From assembly GCA_030597965.1 (NCBI GenBank), contig JAUVQU010000035.1, positions 1-15,471 on the forward strand: 15,471 bases of DNA. The letters run 5' to 3'. The notes under the pieces were generated by a model, which saw nothing but the letters and a program-made list of their open reading frames with translations, searched no databases and had not been told where the DNA came from. This DNA is from Cellvibrionaceae bacterium. Its GTDB lineage: Bacteria; Pseudomonadota; Gammaproteobacteria; Pseudomonadales; Cellvibrionaceae. Every line of letters starts with the position of its first letter. Positions within the stretch are counted from its first letter, which is position 1. A program made the translations under genes and the position numbers. Positions 1 to 7,348 of the stretch are shown here, in pieces.

Positions 1-983
1 CTGGAGAACTTAACAGCGCCTGAGAGCTCGCCCGGCCAAACCAGAGCCGCCGGCACATGAATACCACCCTCCAGGGTTTCACCCCAGCCTCCGGCCATTG
101 AGCCATTATTAGCACTGCCGTTTTTATCGGTACGGCCACCCGCATCACTTATAAACAGAACGATGGTGTCGTCGGCCACACCCTCTTCAGCAAGTACCGC
201 CAATAACTGCCCAATACCCTGATCCATTGCATCAATGGACGCCGCGTAAGATGCGCGTGCCTGCTGTCTGGCTGGATCAAGAGAAATGTCTCCACCGCCA
301 ATGTTCTGATATTTGGCCATTAACTCTGCTGGCGCTGAATCATTCTTGTCTGCTGACGAATAAGCCAACCAAAGGAAGAATGGCTTGTTCTTATCGCGGC
401 CGCGAACGTAATCTGTCGCCAGAGATGAGATCACTTGTGGCTCATAGCCACTTGTAGCGAAAGTCTGACCATTGTGCTGGAAGTCCACCCCACCAATATT
501 GGTGTACGGTGGGTTCAATGCGGTACCGGTTAGCTGGTGACCCACAAACTCATCAAAGCCACGCTGATTCGGATGGAAGGATTGCTGAGCATGACCCAAC
601 CCCCAGGCTCCAATCATCGAGGTCTGATAACCCGCCGCCTGGTAGCTCTGCGGCATGAAGTGTTCCTGATAGTGAACACCCACATTATCCCAGCCTCTGA
701 TTTCGGCGTAGGCGGCTCCCAAGCGCAGCGGATGACGACCCGTCATCAAGCCAACGCGGGTAGGCGTCGCCAGTGGCGCCACATAAAAGCGATCGAGATT
801 AACGCCGCTTTTGAGCAAATTATCAATTGCCGGGGTTTCAATAGAACCGCCATTAAAACCAACATCGCCCCAACCGAGACTATCGGCAGTAATAATCACC
901 ACATTGGGTTTAGCCTGGGCAACGGACGCCATGAGAGAAAGACTCACGATAAGTATTGCTGATATACGATTGATATAACGCAT
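1..983 (-). CDS. Catalytically degenerate sulfatase-family protein (pseudo-sulfatase), 3' end beyond the window
   Basis: The visible 327 codons have the arylsulfatase fold signature but not its chemistry. A signal peptide (residues 1-24, ending SVAQA) predicts export to the periplasm. Compared with the intact sulfatase just upstream, the formylglycine cysteine of CTPTR is Ala72 (ATPTR), the second metal Asp of ADDLGW is Ser35, GKWH is GAWG (Lys to Ala126, His to Gly128), the APHTP histidine aligns with Asp212, the Asn of SDNGG is Ala281 and the GGKG lysine is Trp300. Asp34, Arg76 and Asp280 remain. The frame is open throughout, so this is not a simply decayed gene. The ATG at 983 has a strong Shine-Dalgarno (GGGAGGAG) starting right after the upstream stop codon, which suggests co-translation. 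An active sulfatase is very unlikely; a binding, scaffolding or regulatory role is inference. The C-terminal part cannot be seen. Confidence 0.9.
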   Translation of the reverse strand, partial: MRYINRISAILIVSLSLMASVAQAKPNVVIITADSLGWGDVGFNGGSIETPAIDNLLKSGVNLDRFYVAPLATPTRVGLMTGRHPLRLGAAYAEIRGWDNVGVHYQEHFMPQSYQAAGYQTSMIGAWGLGHAQQSFHPNQRGFDEFVGHQLTGTALNPPYTNIGGVDFQHNGQTFATSGYEPQVISSLATDYVRGRDKNKPFFLWLAYSSADKNDSAPAELMAKYQNIGGGDISLDPARQQARASYAASIDAMDQGIGQLLAVLAEEGVADDTIVLFISDAGGRTDKNGSANNGSMAGGWGETLEGGIHVPAALVWPGELSGAVKFS

Positions 984-997
984 TGTGTTCTCCTCCC

Positions 998-2821
998 TTA
1001 CTCTTCTGTAGTTGCGGGTGTAGTTGCGGGTGTAGTTACAGGTGTAGTTACGGATATAGCTTCAGGTGCCGCCTCTGGCATCGCGTCTACTTCAGCCTCT
1101 TTGGCTGGGTAGCAATCACTCAGATCACGCCAATCTTCAATACAGTCGTACTTCAGTCGCCCTTTGTGACCCAGCGCCTTGTCTGCTTCCGGATCCACTT
1201 CGACCAGTTCGCGAGCGTATTGGGGCTGCAGCTTTTCAATTGGGCGAATATAGTCAGCCCAGTCCTTAGGTGCACGCCAGCCCGGTGGTGGCACCAGTGA
1301 GTTGCGAACCGCATTCATTGGCCCAGTGGCACGCCAGTCATTGATTTTCTTGGCGATCATCTTAACGATTTCAGGGTGCTGTTCGGACAGGTCATTGTAC
1401 TCGTAGGGGTCTTCGGAGATGCGGAACAACATGTTTTCGACTTCCACGCTGGTCTGCTTCTGGTCGATAACCTGAACCAGCTTCCACTCATCATTGAAGC
1501 CGGCAATGTTGTAATAACCGGCGTAAGGAATCTCCGATATAAAGAATACGTAGTCCTCTCGCGGCATCTTCTTGCCTTCGGCAATGGCTGGCCACATGCT
1601 GCGGCCGTCCAGCTTAAGAGTGTTCCTGGTTTCAACACCGGCGGCTTCCGCCAGCGTTGGGAATACATCCATCACCGTCATGATGTCGGTCAGTTTGGTA
1701 CCCGGCTTGATTTTTTCAGGCCAGCGCATTACCGAAACAACACGAATGCCGCCCTCATAGCCATCGCCCTTACCGCCGCGCAGCGGTACATTGTCGGCAC
1801 CACCCACACTGTATGAGGCACCGCCATTATCACTGTGGAAAATAACAATCGTATTATCGGTCAGACCTTCCTCATCCAGTGTATTAAGCACCTTGCCAAT
1901 CGCCTGATCCATGCCGTCGGTTACTGCCGCATACAGGGGACGAGCCGAATCCATCATCAACAGTTTGGCTAGCAAACGGGTACCATCGGTGCCTGGGCTA
2001 CGACCTTTTTCCAAATCTGTGTTGATGTCGGCGTACTTGTCGATCAAATCCTGCGGCGCATCAAACGGTGTATGCGGCGCAATAAATGGCATATAGATAA
2101 AGAATGGCTTGGACTTATCGCGCTCACGAATATAGCGGGACACTTCGTCTCCCAACATAAAAGATTCGTAATCGTCGGGCTTAGTATCGGTGATGGACTT
2201 GCCGTTCACCTGAAAATCCAGACCACCTTCTTTACTGAACGGCGGGAAAAAACCCACTTCGGTATGCAGGTGCCCGTAGAAGTGCTCAAAGCCACGATTA
2301 TTCGGGTGGTGACCCGGCTGGCTGTGCCCCATATGCCATTTACCCATCATGGCAGTTTGATAGCCGGCGGCTAAAAAAGTCTCGGGCATAAAGTGCTCTT
2401 CCGGGCTGACTCCGTGGTTATCCCAGGCCTGAATCACAGCGTAAGCAACCCCCATGCGCATGGCATCGCGGCCCGTCATCAGTTCGGAGCGAGTCGGGGT
2501 ACAGATCGGGGTGGTGTAAAAGCGGTTCAGCTCCATACCTTCGGCTGCGAGGCGATCCAGTGATGGCGTATCAATTTCGGTATTCCCGTGAAAACCCACA
2601 TCGGCCCAGCCCAGATCATCGGCAACCATCACAATCACATTGGGACGATTATCAACGGCTGTAATTGCAGCTGTAGCTTCGATCGTAGCTATTTCTGCTG
2701 TTGTTGCTGTTACCGCCGCTTCTTCTGTGACCGCCACTTCCGTGGACGCCCAAGATGATGCAGCCGTTATCGCCGCTGCTGTTATAACAACAGACTGTGC
2801 GAAACGAGACATACGATGCAT
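998..2821 (-). CDS. Secreted arylsulfatase-type sulfatase, active site intact
   Basis: Predicted periplasmic sulfate-ester hydrolase of the arylsulfatase A-like family. Numbering from the ATG at 2821: the metal pair is ADDLGW (Asp68-Asp69), CTPTR supplies the cysteine converted to formylglycine (Cys107) and Arg111, followed by GKWHMGH (Lys161, His163), APHTP (His250), SDNGG (Asp331, Asn332) and GGKG (Lys351). All ten usual active-site positions are present. A longer frame begins with TTG at 2854, but the ATG at 2821 has an AAGGGAG ribosome site and gives a normal signal peptide ending SSWAS. Unusual are an Ala/Thr/Val-rich linker of about 35 residues after the signal peptide and a Thr-Pro tail encoded by 12-base repeats. 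The substrate cannot be read from sequence. Activity needs a formylglycine-generating enzyme, which is not in the window. The pseudo-sulfatase follows 14 bases downstream, probably in the same operon. Confidence 0.95.
   Translation of the reverse strand: MHRMSRFAQSVVITAAAITAASSWASTEVAVTEEAAVTATTAEIATIEATAAITAVDNRPNVIVMVADDLGWADVGFHGNTEIDTPSLDRLAAEGMELNRFYTTPICTPTRSELMTGRDAMRMGVAYAVIQAWDNHGVSPEEHFMPETFLAAGYQTAMMGKWHMGHSQPGHHPNNRGFEHFYGHLHTEVGFFPPFSKEGGLDFQVNGKSITDTKPDDYESFMLGDEVSRYIRERDKSKPFFIYMPFIAPHTPFDAPQDLIDKYADINTDLEKGRSPGTDGTRLLAKLLMMDSARPLYAAVTDGMDQAIGKVLNTLDEEGLTDNTIVIFHSDNGGASYSVGGADNVPLRGGKGDGYEGGIRVVSVMRWPEKIKPGTKLTDIMTVMDVFPTLAEAAGVETRNTLKLDGRSMWPAIAEGKKMPREDYVFFISEIPYAGYYNIAGFNDEWKLVQVIDQKQTSVEVENMLFRISEDPYEYNDLSEQHPEIVKMIAKKINDWRATGPMNAVRNSLVPPPGWRAPKDWADYIRPIEKLQPQYARELVEVDPEADKALGHKGRLKYDCIEDWRDLSDCYPAKEAEVDAMPEAAPEAISVTTPVTTPATTPATTEE
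1008..1067 (-). repeat. 12-base tandem repeats encoding the Thr-Pro tail of the sulfatase
   Basis: Five consecutive 12-base units: GTAGTTGCGGGT twice, then GTAGTTACAGGT, GTAGTTACGGAT and a diverged ATAGCTTCAGGT (plus-strand reading). Because the period is a multiple of three they stay in frame and encode the repeated TTPA/TTPV tail before the stop. Such tracts can gain or lose units by slippage without breaking the frame. Confidence 0.85.
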
Positions 2822-2880
2822 AAAACACTCCCTTAAGAAAAGCACCCGGCCCAACTACTCATTAGCTGTGTACTGGCCAG

Positions 2881-2917
2881 GCTTATATATATTTTAATGA
2901 TAGACCAGCGAGTCTAT
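2881..2917 (-). promoter_or_regulatory. Candidate promoter with overlapping operator upstream of the sulfatase pair
   Basis: In the 156-base gap upstream of the sulfatase lies a perfect inverted repeat, ATAGAC-CAGCGA-GTCTAT (2900-2917). It is followed, in the minus-strand direction, by an AT-rich TATATATA tract (about 2884-2891) that could serve as the -10 region, with TAGACT within the palindrome as a poor -35. The geometry suits a repressor site over a sigma-70 promoter for the two sulfatase genes. Only the palindrome is certain; its role is inference. Confidence 0.35.
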
Positions 2918-2977
2918 TCTGTTTGATACCATCCGGCCACTTTTGTGTTGTAAGGATTGTAAAGACGGCAACGACAT

Positions 2978-4423
2978 TTAACTTGCTGAATGACGCCCTG
3001 CACGACGACCAAAGAAGGACGCCTCGCCCAGACAAGTACCACTCGAATAGCCGCGCCCATCCTGAGCGATATTAGAGGCACAGGCACCCGCAGCGTAAAG
3101 ACCGGCAAGCGGCAAACCATCGGCCGTTAATACCTCGGCATCCACCGAAACCTTCAAGCCTCCCAAGGTAAAGCCCACATAGCCTGCTTTACCCAGGGAG
3201 CACTGCAGTGCCGCGAAAGGCATCTCGGTAATGGGCTGAACCCAGTCTTTATGTTTATGCTGCTCCGGGTCTTCACCATTAACCGCGTGGGCATTGTAAT
3301 CGGCAATGGTCTTTTGCAGGCTGCCTTCCGGCAAACCTAAGTCACGCTCCATCTCTTCAATGGTTTCCCACGCATCAATCAACTCCTGCATTTGAAATTC
3401 CGGGTAGCCAAAGGTTTGATGATCACAGATTAAATAGACTTCTTGATCCGGCTGCTGCAGACAGGCATCGGTCGTACGGGCGTGGTAACAATCTTCATTG
3501 ATGAAACGCTGTCCGTGCTTGTTGACCAGAATACCCTTGAGTAAATCTTGCGGCGGGTAAAACGGAGAGGTAATGAGTGCGCCATCCATGTGAATCGCCT
3601 CGCCACCAGCGGACAGCCCCAACTGAATGCCACTGCCATCATCGAAGGGATTGCCCTGCTTATAAACAGCCTCGGCGGCCAAACGCGGGCAATGTTCTTT
3701 AAGCATTGCTTCGTTCATAGCAAAACCGCCAGCCGCCAGCACCACACCTTTGTTGGCACGAACGAATCTAGGCTCTTTGAAGTGGGTGTATTTCACGCCG
3801 ACAATTTTGCCTGTCTCATCAGCAATCAAGTTGCGAACAGCGGCATCAAACTCAAATCGCACACCCTTGGATTCGGCGCGCTGCGTCAGCGCTTTCATCG
3901 CCAAACTGCCGCCTTCACCGCCAACATGCTCTACCTTATGGCCTCGCGGGGCGGGTATGGCTTGCTCAATGATTGGCCAGACTTTTTCATTGCCTGACCA
4001 AATCAGACATTCATCGGTGGGCTGCTCGACGTGTTTTTTTTTGTAAAAGCCATCGTTAAATGGAATGCCCTGCTCTGTGAGCCAGTTAAAATGGCTCACA
4101 CTTTGCTCGCAGTAGAGGCGGATTTTCTCCTCGTCCGGAGCGGGCGTATTAGCCATTACATAATTGAACATAGCCTCGGGGGTATCTTCGATACCATTAG
4201 CCAATTGTGGACGTGTACCGCCGCCCATGTAGAAATGGCCAGCGGCATTGGTGGTGGTGCCATTGACACCACTGGCACGCTCCAGCACCAGCACATCAGC
4301 GCCCCGCTCTTTAGCACCTAACGCGGCACTGGCGCCAGCCATACCAAAACCTACCACCACCACATCGGCTTCTGCATGCCACTCGGATACCTCTTCAGCC
4401 TGTATCTTTTTGAAATCTTCCAT
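2978..4423 (-). CDS. FAD-dependent oxidoreductase of the KstD / fumarate-reductase flavoprotein family
   Basis: A 481-residue soluble flavoprotein. The N-terminal Rossmann motif VVVVGFGMAGASAA (residues 21-34) ends at the ribose-binding glutamate in VLVLE (about residue 48). An internal AAGGFAMN (230-237), the family motif RFINED (306-311), GFTLGGLKV (417-425) and the C-terminal FAD-binding segment LYAAGACASN...GRGYSSG (442-462) complete the fold. The family includes 3-ketosteroid delta-1 and delta-4(5-alpha) dehydrogenases and fumarate or urocanate reductases. Length and overall pattern fit the ketosteroid-dehydrogenase-like branch, but I cannot assign a substrate. There is no signal peptide or covalent-flavin tail, so it is probably cytoplasmic. 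The ATG at 4423 has a fair AGGA site. Three 16-base tandem repeats lie directly upstream. The sulfatase genes follow 156 bases downstream and may be transcribed separately. Confidence 0.88.
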   Translation of the reverse strand: MEDFKKIQAEEVSEWHAEADVVVVGFGMAGASAALGAKERGADVLVLERASGVNGTTTNAAGHFYMGGGTRPQLANGIEDTPEAMFNYVMANTPAPDEEKIRLYCEQSVSHFNWLTEQGIPFNDGFYKKKHVEQPTDECLIWSGNEKVWPIIEQAIPAPRGHKVEHVGGEGGSLAMKALTQRAESKGVRFEFDAAVRNLIADETGKIVGVKYTHFKEPRFVRANKGVVLAAGGFAMNEAMLKEHCPRLAAEAVYKQGNPFDDGSGIQLGLSAGGEAIHMDGALITSPFYPPQDLLKGILVNKHGQRFINEDCYHARTTDACLQQPDQEVYLICDHQTFGYPEFQMQELIDAWETIEEMERDLGLPEGSLQKTIADYNAHAVNGEDPEQHKHKDWVQPITEMPFAALQCSLGKAGYVGFTLGGLKVSVDAEVLTADGLPLAGLYAAGACASNIAQDGRGYSSGTCLGEASFFGRRAGRHSAS

Positions 4424-4434
4424 TATTGTCCTGC

Positions 4435-4482
4435 TTCTATTTAGGGCGCTTTCTATTCAGGTCGTTTTCTATTTAGGACGTT
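4435..4482 (-). repeat. Three 16-base tandem repeats in the leader of the FAD oxidoreductase gene
   Basis: Plus-strand units TTCTATTTAGGGCGCT, TTCTATTCAGGTCGTT and TTCTATTTAGGACGTT are exactly abutting with a 16-base period. They end 11 bases before the start codon, just upstream of the ribosome site, so they fall within the promoter or mRNA leader. They may be reiterated protein-binding sites; nothing in the sequence says which protein. Confidence 0.85.
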
Positions 4483-4607
4483 CTAATTAGCTCCAGACTA
4501 AAGGCCCGTGTTAATAGGTACAAGCTCACAAGCAACTAAAGTTAGGACGCAGTTTCTAAAAACATCGTCTACTATTTAAAACTTACCCTTTATTTGACAG
4601 GCTCATC

Positions 4608-4913
4608 ATGAAGCCCATTAAGACCAAACATCAGTTACGCGCTGAAATGGAAGCGGAAATGGAAGCATTTCTCGCCAGGGGCGGCAGTGTCCAGAATTAT
4701 GAGCAAGGTGAAAGCGGCCGGGAAGCCAACGCGCCACTACCCACCACCATTGAAAGCCAGAAGCAGACTCGCACGCCAGTGTTAGATGAAATTAAAGCAA
4801 TAGAAGAGCGGCGCAAGACACCAGCAAAAGCGCCAAGAGCATCAAGAACAAACAATGGAAGCCAGAAAAAGTTACTGGTGGATGATTTTGGAGAGCCTTT
4901 ACGCTGGGTTTAA
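4608..4913 (+). CDS. Small hydrophilic protein of unknown function
   Basis: A 101-residue, highly charged protein with no signal peptide or membrane segment, and the only convincing plus-strand gene here. The N-terminal third is a likely amphipathic helix (LRAEMEAEMEAFLARGG, residues 10-26) leading to a Gly-rich turn (GGSVQNYEQGESG); the middle is Lys/Arg-rich and likely disordered, and the end is LLVDDFGEPLRWV. I recall short gammaproteobacterial proteins with a similar FL-GG-V-G-SG pattern, but I cannot name a function. The start is ATG with a modest AGG site seven bases upstream. It converges with the Hpt gene, and its last seven codons lie within a duplicated 23-base segment. Confidence 0.7.
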   Translation: MKPIKTKHQLRAEMEAEMEAFLARGGSVQNYEQGESGREANAPLPTTIESQKQTRTPVLDEIKAIEERRKTPAKAPRASRTNNGSQKKLLVDDFGEPLRWV

Positions 4914-4940
4914 TTTAGAGAGCCTTTACGCTGGGTTTAA
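4891..4940. repeat. 23-base direct repeat at the convergent gene junction
   Basis: The 23 bases beginning GAGAGCCTTTACGCTGGG and ending in TTTAA occur exactly twice, at 4891-4913 and 4918-4940, separated by four bases (period 27). Copy one is the 3' end and stop of the plus-strand small gene. Copy two reaches into the stop codon of the minus-strand Hpt gene. It looks like a recent tandem duplication. Confidence 0.9.
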
Positions 4941-5272
4941 AGCGTCTCAATAGCAACCAATACGGCAGACATCTCAGCCCGCAACTTATCAGAAAAAATC
5001 CTTATCGCATCGTGTTCTTCAGCGATACCTGCATTCTCCAGACTGTCACAAATATCACCTAATTGGATCGCGCCAATGGTTCTGGCTGAAGATTTTAACT
5101 TGTGAGCCATGGCTCTCACGCCTTCACAACTCCGCACAGCAAGCGCAGCGTCCATATCCGCTATGATCGGATCTGCACAAACTTTGAATTCATCGAATAT
5201 TGCCTGTTTGATGGCATCATCATCACCAAACATAGCGTCCAGAACACTCACATCAAGACAAATATTCGTCAT
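4937..5272 (-). CDS. Orphan histidine phosphotransfer (Hpt) domain protein
   Basis: A 111-residue all-helical protein carrying the Hpt signature AHKLKSSARTIGA, in which His57 would accept the phosphoryl group; Lys58, Lys60 and Ser61 are the usual flanking residues. In multistep phosphorelays such proteins pass phosphate between a hybrid sensor kinase receiver and a response regulator. The whole protein is one Hpt domain with no transmitter or receiver part. The ATG at 5272 is preferred over an in-frame TTG at 5284 because GAGG lies at good spacing before the ATG. It sits 46 bases after the DUF3094-like gene, on the same strand. No sensor kinase or regulator is in the window, so its partners are unknown. 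Confidence 0.9.
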   Translation of the reverse strand: MTNICLDVSVLDAMFGDDDAIKQAIFDEFKVCADPIIADMDAALAVRSCEGVRAMAHKLKSSARTIGAIQLGDICDSLENAGIAEEHDAIRIFSDKLRAEMSAVLVAIETL

Positions 5273-5318
5273 CAAACACCTCAACTAATAAGAAGATTAG
5301 CTCTCTTTAGATAGCGGC

Positions 5319-5543
5319 CTAAATGACACCGTGCTCGACTGCAATCCAATAACTGACTCCACTCAACACCATCAATACCAACCAGATAACACCCATTAAC
5401 AACCACGGACGAAAAGGTTTTCGTTCAGTTTGGTTGCTCGAAATAGATAAATAACGATCAACCCGCGCTTGATCCTCAGGCGATAAGCGGGGTTGATTAG
5501 ATGACGGGGTTTTCGATTCTGACACTGGTTTCTCCAAACTCAT
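5319..5543 (-). CDS. Small single-helix membrane protein, DUF3094-like
   Basis: A 74-residue protein with a hydrophilic N-terminus and one hydrophobic helix near the C-terminus (WLLMGVIWLVLMVLSGVSYW, residues 47-66). The segment LSPEDQARVDRYL followed by ERKPFRPW (residues 20-46) matches my memory of DUF3094, a family of unknown function found in gammaproteobacteria; this match is recalled, not searched. Positive residues before the helix predict a cytoplasmic N-terminus. ATG 5543 is chosen over TTG 5555; neither has a strong ribosome site. The gene begins 20 bases after the acyl-CoA dehydrogenase stop and probably shares its transcript. Confidence 0.72.
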   Translation of the reverse strand: MSLEKPVSESKTPSSNQPRLSPEDQARVDRYLSISSNQTERKPFRPWLLMGVIWLVLMVLSGVSYWIAVEHGVI

Positions 5544-5563
5544 TAGCTGGCGCAAGCCTATGC

Positions 5564-7348
5564 TTAAAAGAGTTCTGAGTCCAACGCCATTGTCGAGGCA
5601 CTGCCCGAAGCAATGCTTGCTTCTAAGGCCAGGGTTTGTGGCAACTGACGCTGAAAAAAGAATCGGGCCACTCCCAATTTAGCGGTATAGAAGTCATCCG
5701 AGCCTTGCTGCGCCAAAGCCACAACTGCCATCCTTGTCCACATATAAGCGTAGGCTGTTAAACCGAACAAATGCAGGTAATCATTGGCGACAGCGCCTAC
5801 GACATAAGGGTCTGATTCAGACCGTGCAATGATATTGGCCGTCACGGCCTGCAATCGCGACACAGCCTCACGCAAGGGAGCCACAAACTCTTGATGCTCT
5901 ACGCTATCGCCAACACTGGCCAGGTAATCGTTAATATCCGCCACAAAAAAATCAATAAAACGACCGCCATTGGAAACAACTTTACGGCCCAATAAGTCCA
6001 TGCCGTGAATACCGTTTGCGCCCTCGTAAATTTGGGTGATACGAATATCACGCACCAACTGCTCCTGACCCCACTCACGAATGAAGCCATGGCCACCAAA
6101 CACCTGCTGCCCTTTTATCGCCGTTTCCAGTGCTTTGTCTGAAATAAACGCCTTGGTAACCGGAGTCAGCAATGCCGTCATGCCTTCGGCGTGCTTTTTT
6201 TCATCGGGGTTCTCTGAATACTTAGCTCGATCCAACCAACTGGCCACATAGGTTGAGAAGGCTCGAGCGCCTTCTGTTTGAGCCCGCATGTCCAGCAACA
6301 TACGGCGTACATCCGGGTGAACAATAATCGGATCGGCCATTTTATCGGGACACACTACACCGGCAGGGCCACGACTTTGCACTCGGTCGCAAGCGTAGGT
6401 AGCGGCATTTTGGTAAGAACGATCGGCGGCACCTAACGCTTGAATACCGACAACTAAACGCTCGTAGTTCATCATGGTAAACATGCAGGCCAGCCCCTGA
6501 TTTGGCTCCCCCACTAACCAACCTTTGGCTCCATCAAAGTTCATAACGCAAGTTGCCGAGGCTTTAATCCCCATTTTCTTTTCAATAGAGCCACAACTGA
6601 AATCATTACGCTCACCCAAAGAGCCATCTTCATTCACTAGAAATTTTGGCACCAGGAACAAAGAAATACCTTTAGGACCAGATGGCGCATCAGGCAGCTT
6701 GGCCAGCACCAAATGAATGATATTTTCGGCCATCTCGTGCTCGCCCCAAGTAATAAAAATCTTGGTGCCAGAAATCGCAAAACTGCCGTCGCCATTGTCG
6801 ACCGCTTTAGAACGAATAATCCCCAGATCAGTACCCGCATGGGATTCGGTCAAATCCATAGCCCCCGCCCATGTACCAGCGTACATATTCGGCAGGTACT
6901 TTTCCTTCAACTCATCCGTAGCATGTGAATTAATAGACAAAGCCGCTCCGGCCGTGAGCATTGGCAAAAGGCCAAAAGATATACCCGAGGCCTGCAGCAT
7001 TTCCTCTACTTGGCCCGTTAACGTTTTTGGCATGCCCATGCCACCAAAAGCAGGGTCACCGCCCAAAGCATTCCAACCACCTTCGCAATAAAGCTCGTAA
7101 GCGTGCTTAAAACCTTTCGGCTCCGTAATCACTCCGTCTTTCCAGCTAGAGCCTTTCTCGTCAGATTCACGATTGAGGGGAGCAACCACCTCTCCCATAA
7201 GCTTCGCCGCCTCCTCCAAAATCGCATCGGCGGTTTCTTTGTCTGCAACCTCTGCAATAGCGGGCAAAGAAGCCCACAACTTGCTGACCTCAAAAACCTC
7301 ATGCATGACAAACTGCATATCCCTGACGGGAGCCTGATACTCTGACAT
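5564..7348 (-). CDS. Acyl-CoA dehydrogenase, long DmdC/FadE-like type
   Basis: A 594-residue FAD enzyme predicted to introduce a trans-2 double bond into an acyl-CoA, as in beta-oxidation. Visible are the dehydrogenase core motifs AMDLTESHAGTDLG (163-176) and GTKIFITWGEHE (194-205), the segment YERLVVGIQALGAA (295-308), and GGHGFIREWGQEQLVRDIRI (418-437) followed by IYEGANGI (440-447), whose Glu442 is the likely catalytic base. The length is about 200 residues more than classical short acyl-CoA dehydrogenases and the C-terminal extension matches the family that includes 3-methylmercaptopropionyl-CoA dehydrogenase. Database names for this family often say DmdC, but substrate cannot be assigned here. 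The ATG at 7348 has an AAGGA ribosome site. It is the first gene of a likely operon with the DUF3094-like and Hpt genes. Confidence 0.93.
   Translation of the reverse strand: MSEYQAPVRDMQFVMHEVFEVSKLWASLPAIAEVADKETADAILEEAAKLMGEVVAPLNRESDEKGSSWKDGVITEPKGFKHAYELYCEGGWNALGGDPAFGGMGMPKTLTGQVEEMLQASGISFGLLPMLTAGAALSINSHATDELKEKYLPNMYAGTWAGAMDLTESHAGTDLGIIRSKAVDNGDGSFAISGTKIFITWGEHEMAENIIHLVLAKLPDAPSGPKGISLFLVPKFLVNEDGSLGERNDFSCGSIEKKMGIKASATCVMNFDGAKGWLVGEPNQGLACMFTMMNYERLVVGIQALGAADRSYQNAATYACDRVQSRGPAGVVCPDKMADPIIVHPDVRRMLLDMRAQTEGARAFSTYVASWLDRAKYSENPDEKKHAEGMTALLTPVTKAFISDKALETAIKGQQVFGGHGFIREWGQEQLVRDIRITQIYEGANGIHGMDLLGRKVVSNGGRFIDFFVADINDYLASVGDSVEHQEFVAPLREAVSRLQAVTANIIARSESDPYVVGAVANDYLHLFGLTAYAYMWTRMAVVALAQQGSDDFYTAKLGVARFFFQRQLPQTLALEASIASGSASTMALDSELF

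Noticed and set aside
768..770. Sequencing error as the cause of Ala72 in the pseudo-sulfatase
   Set aside because: Six other active-site codons across the gene are also changed and the frame is intact, so one base-call error cannot explain it.
537..962. Open 141-codon frame on the plus strand
   Set aside because: It lies wholly antisense to the pseudo-sulfatase, whose frame carries recognisable family motifs; the plus-strand product has no recognisable domain.
1376..1816. Open 146-codon frame on the plus strand
   Set aside because: Antisense shadow of the intact sulfatase gene, no ribosome site or protein family features.
2821..2854. Longer sulfatase start at TTG 2854
   Set aside because: The upstream extension spoils the signal peptide, and the ATG at 2821 has a clear AAGGGAG site.
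3548..3997. Open 149-codon frame on the plus strand
   Set aside because: Antisense to the FAD oxidoreductase, composition reflects the coding strand of that gene.
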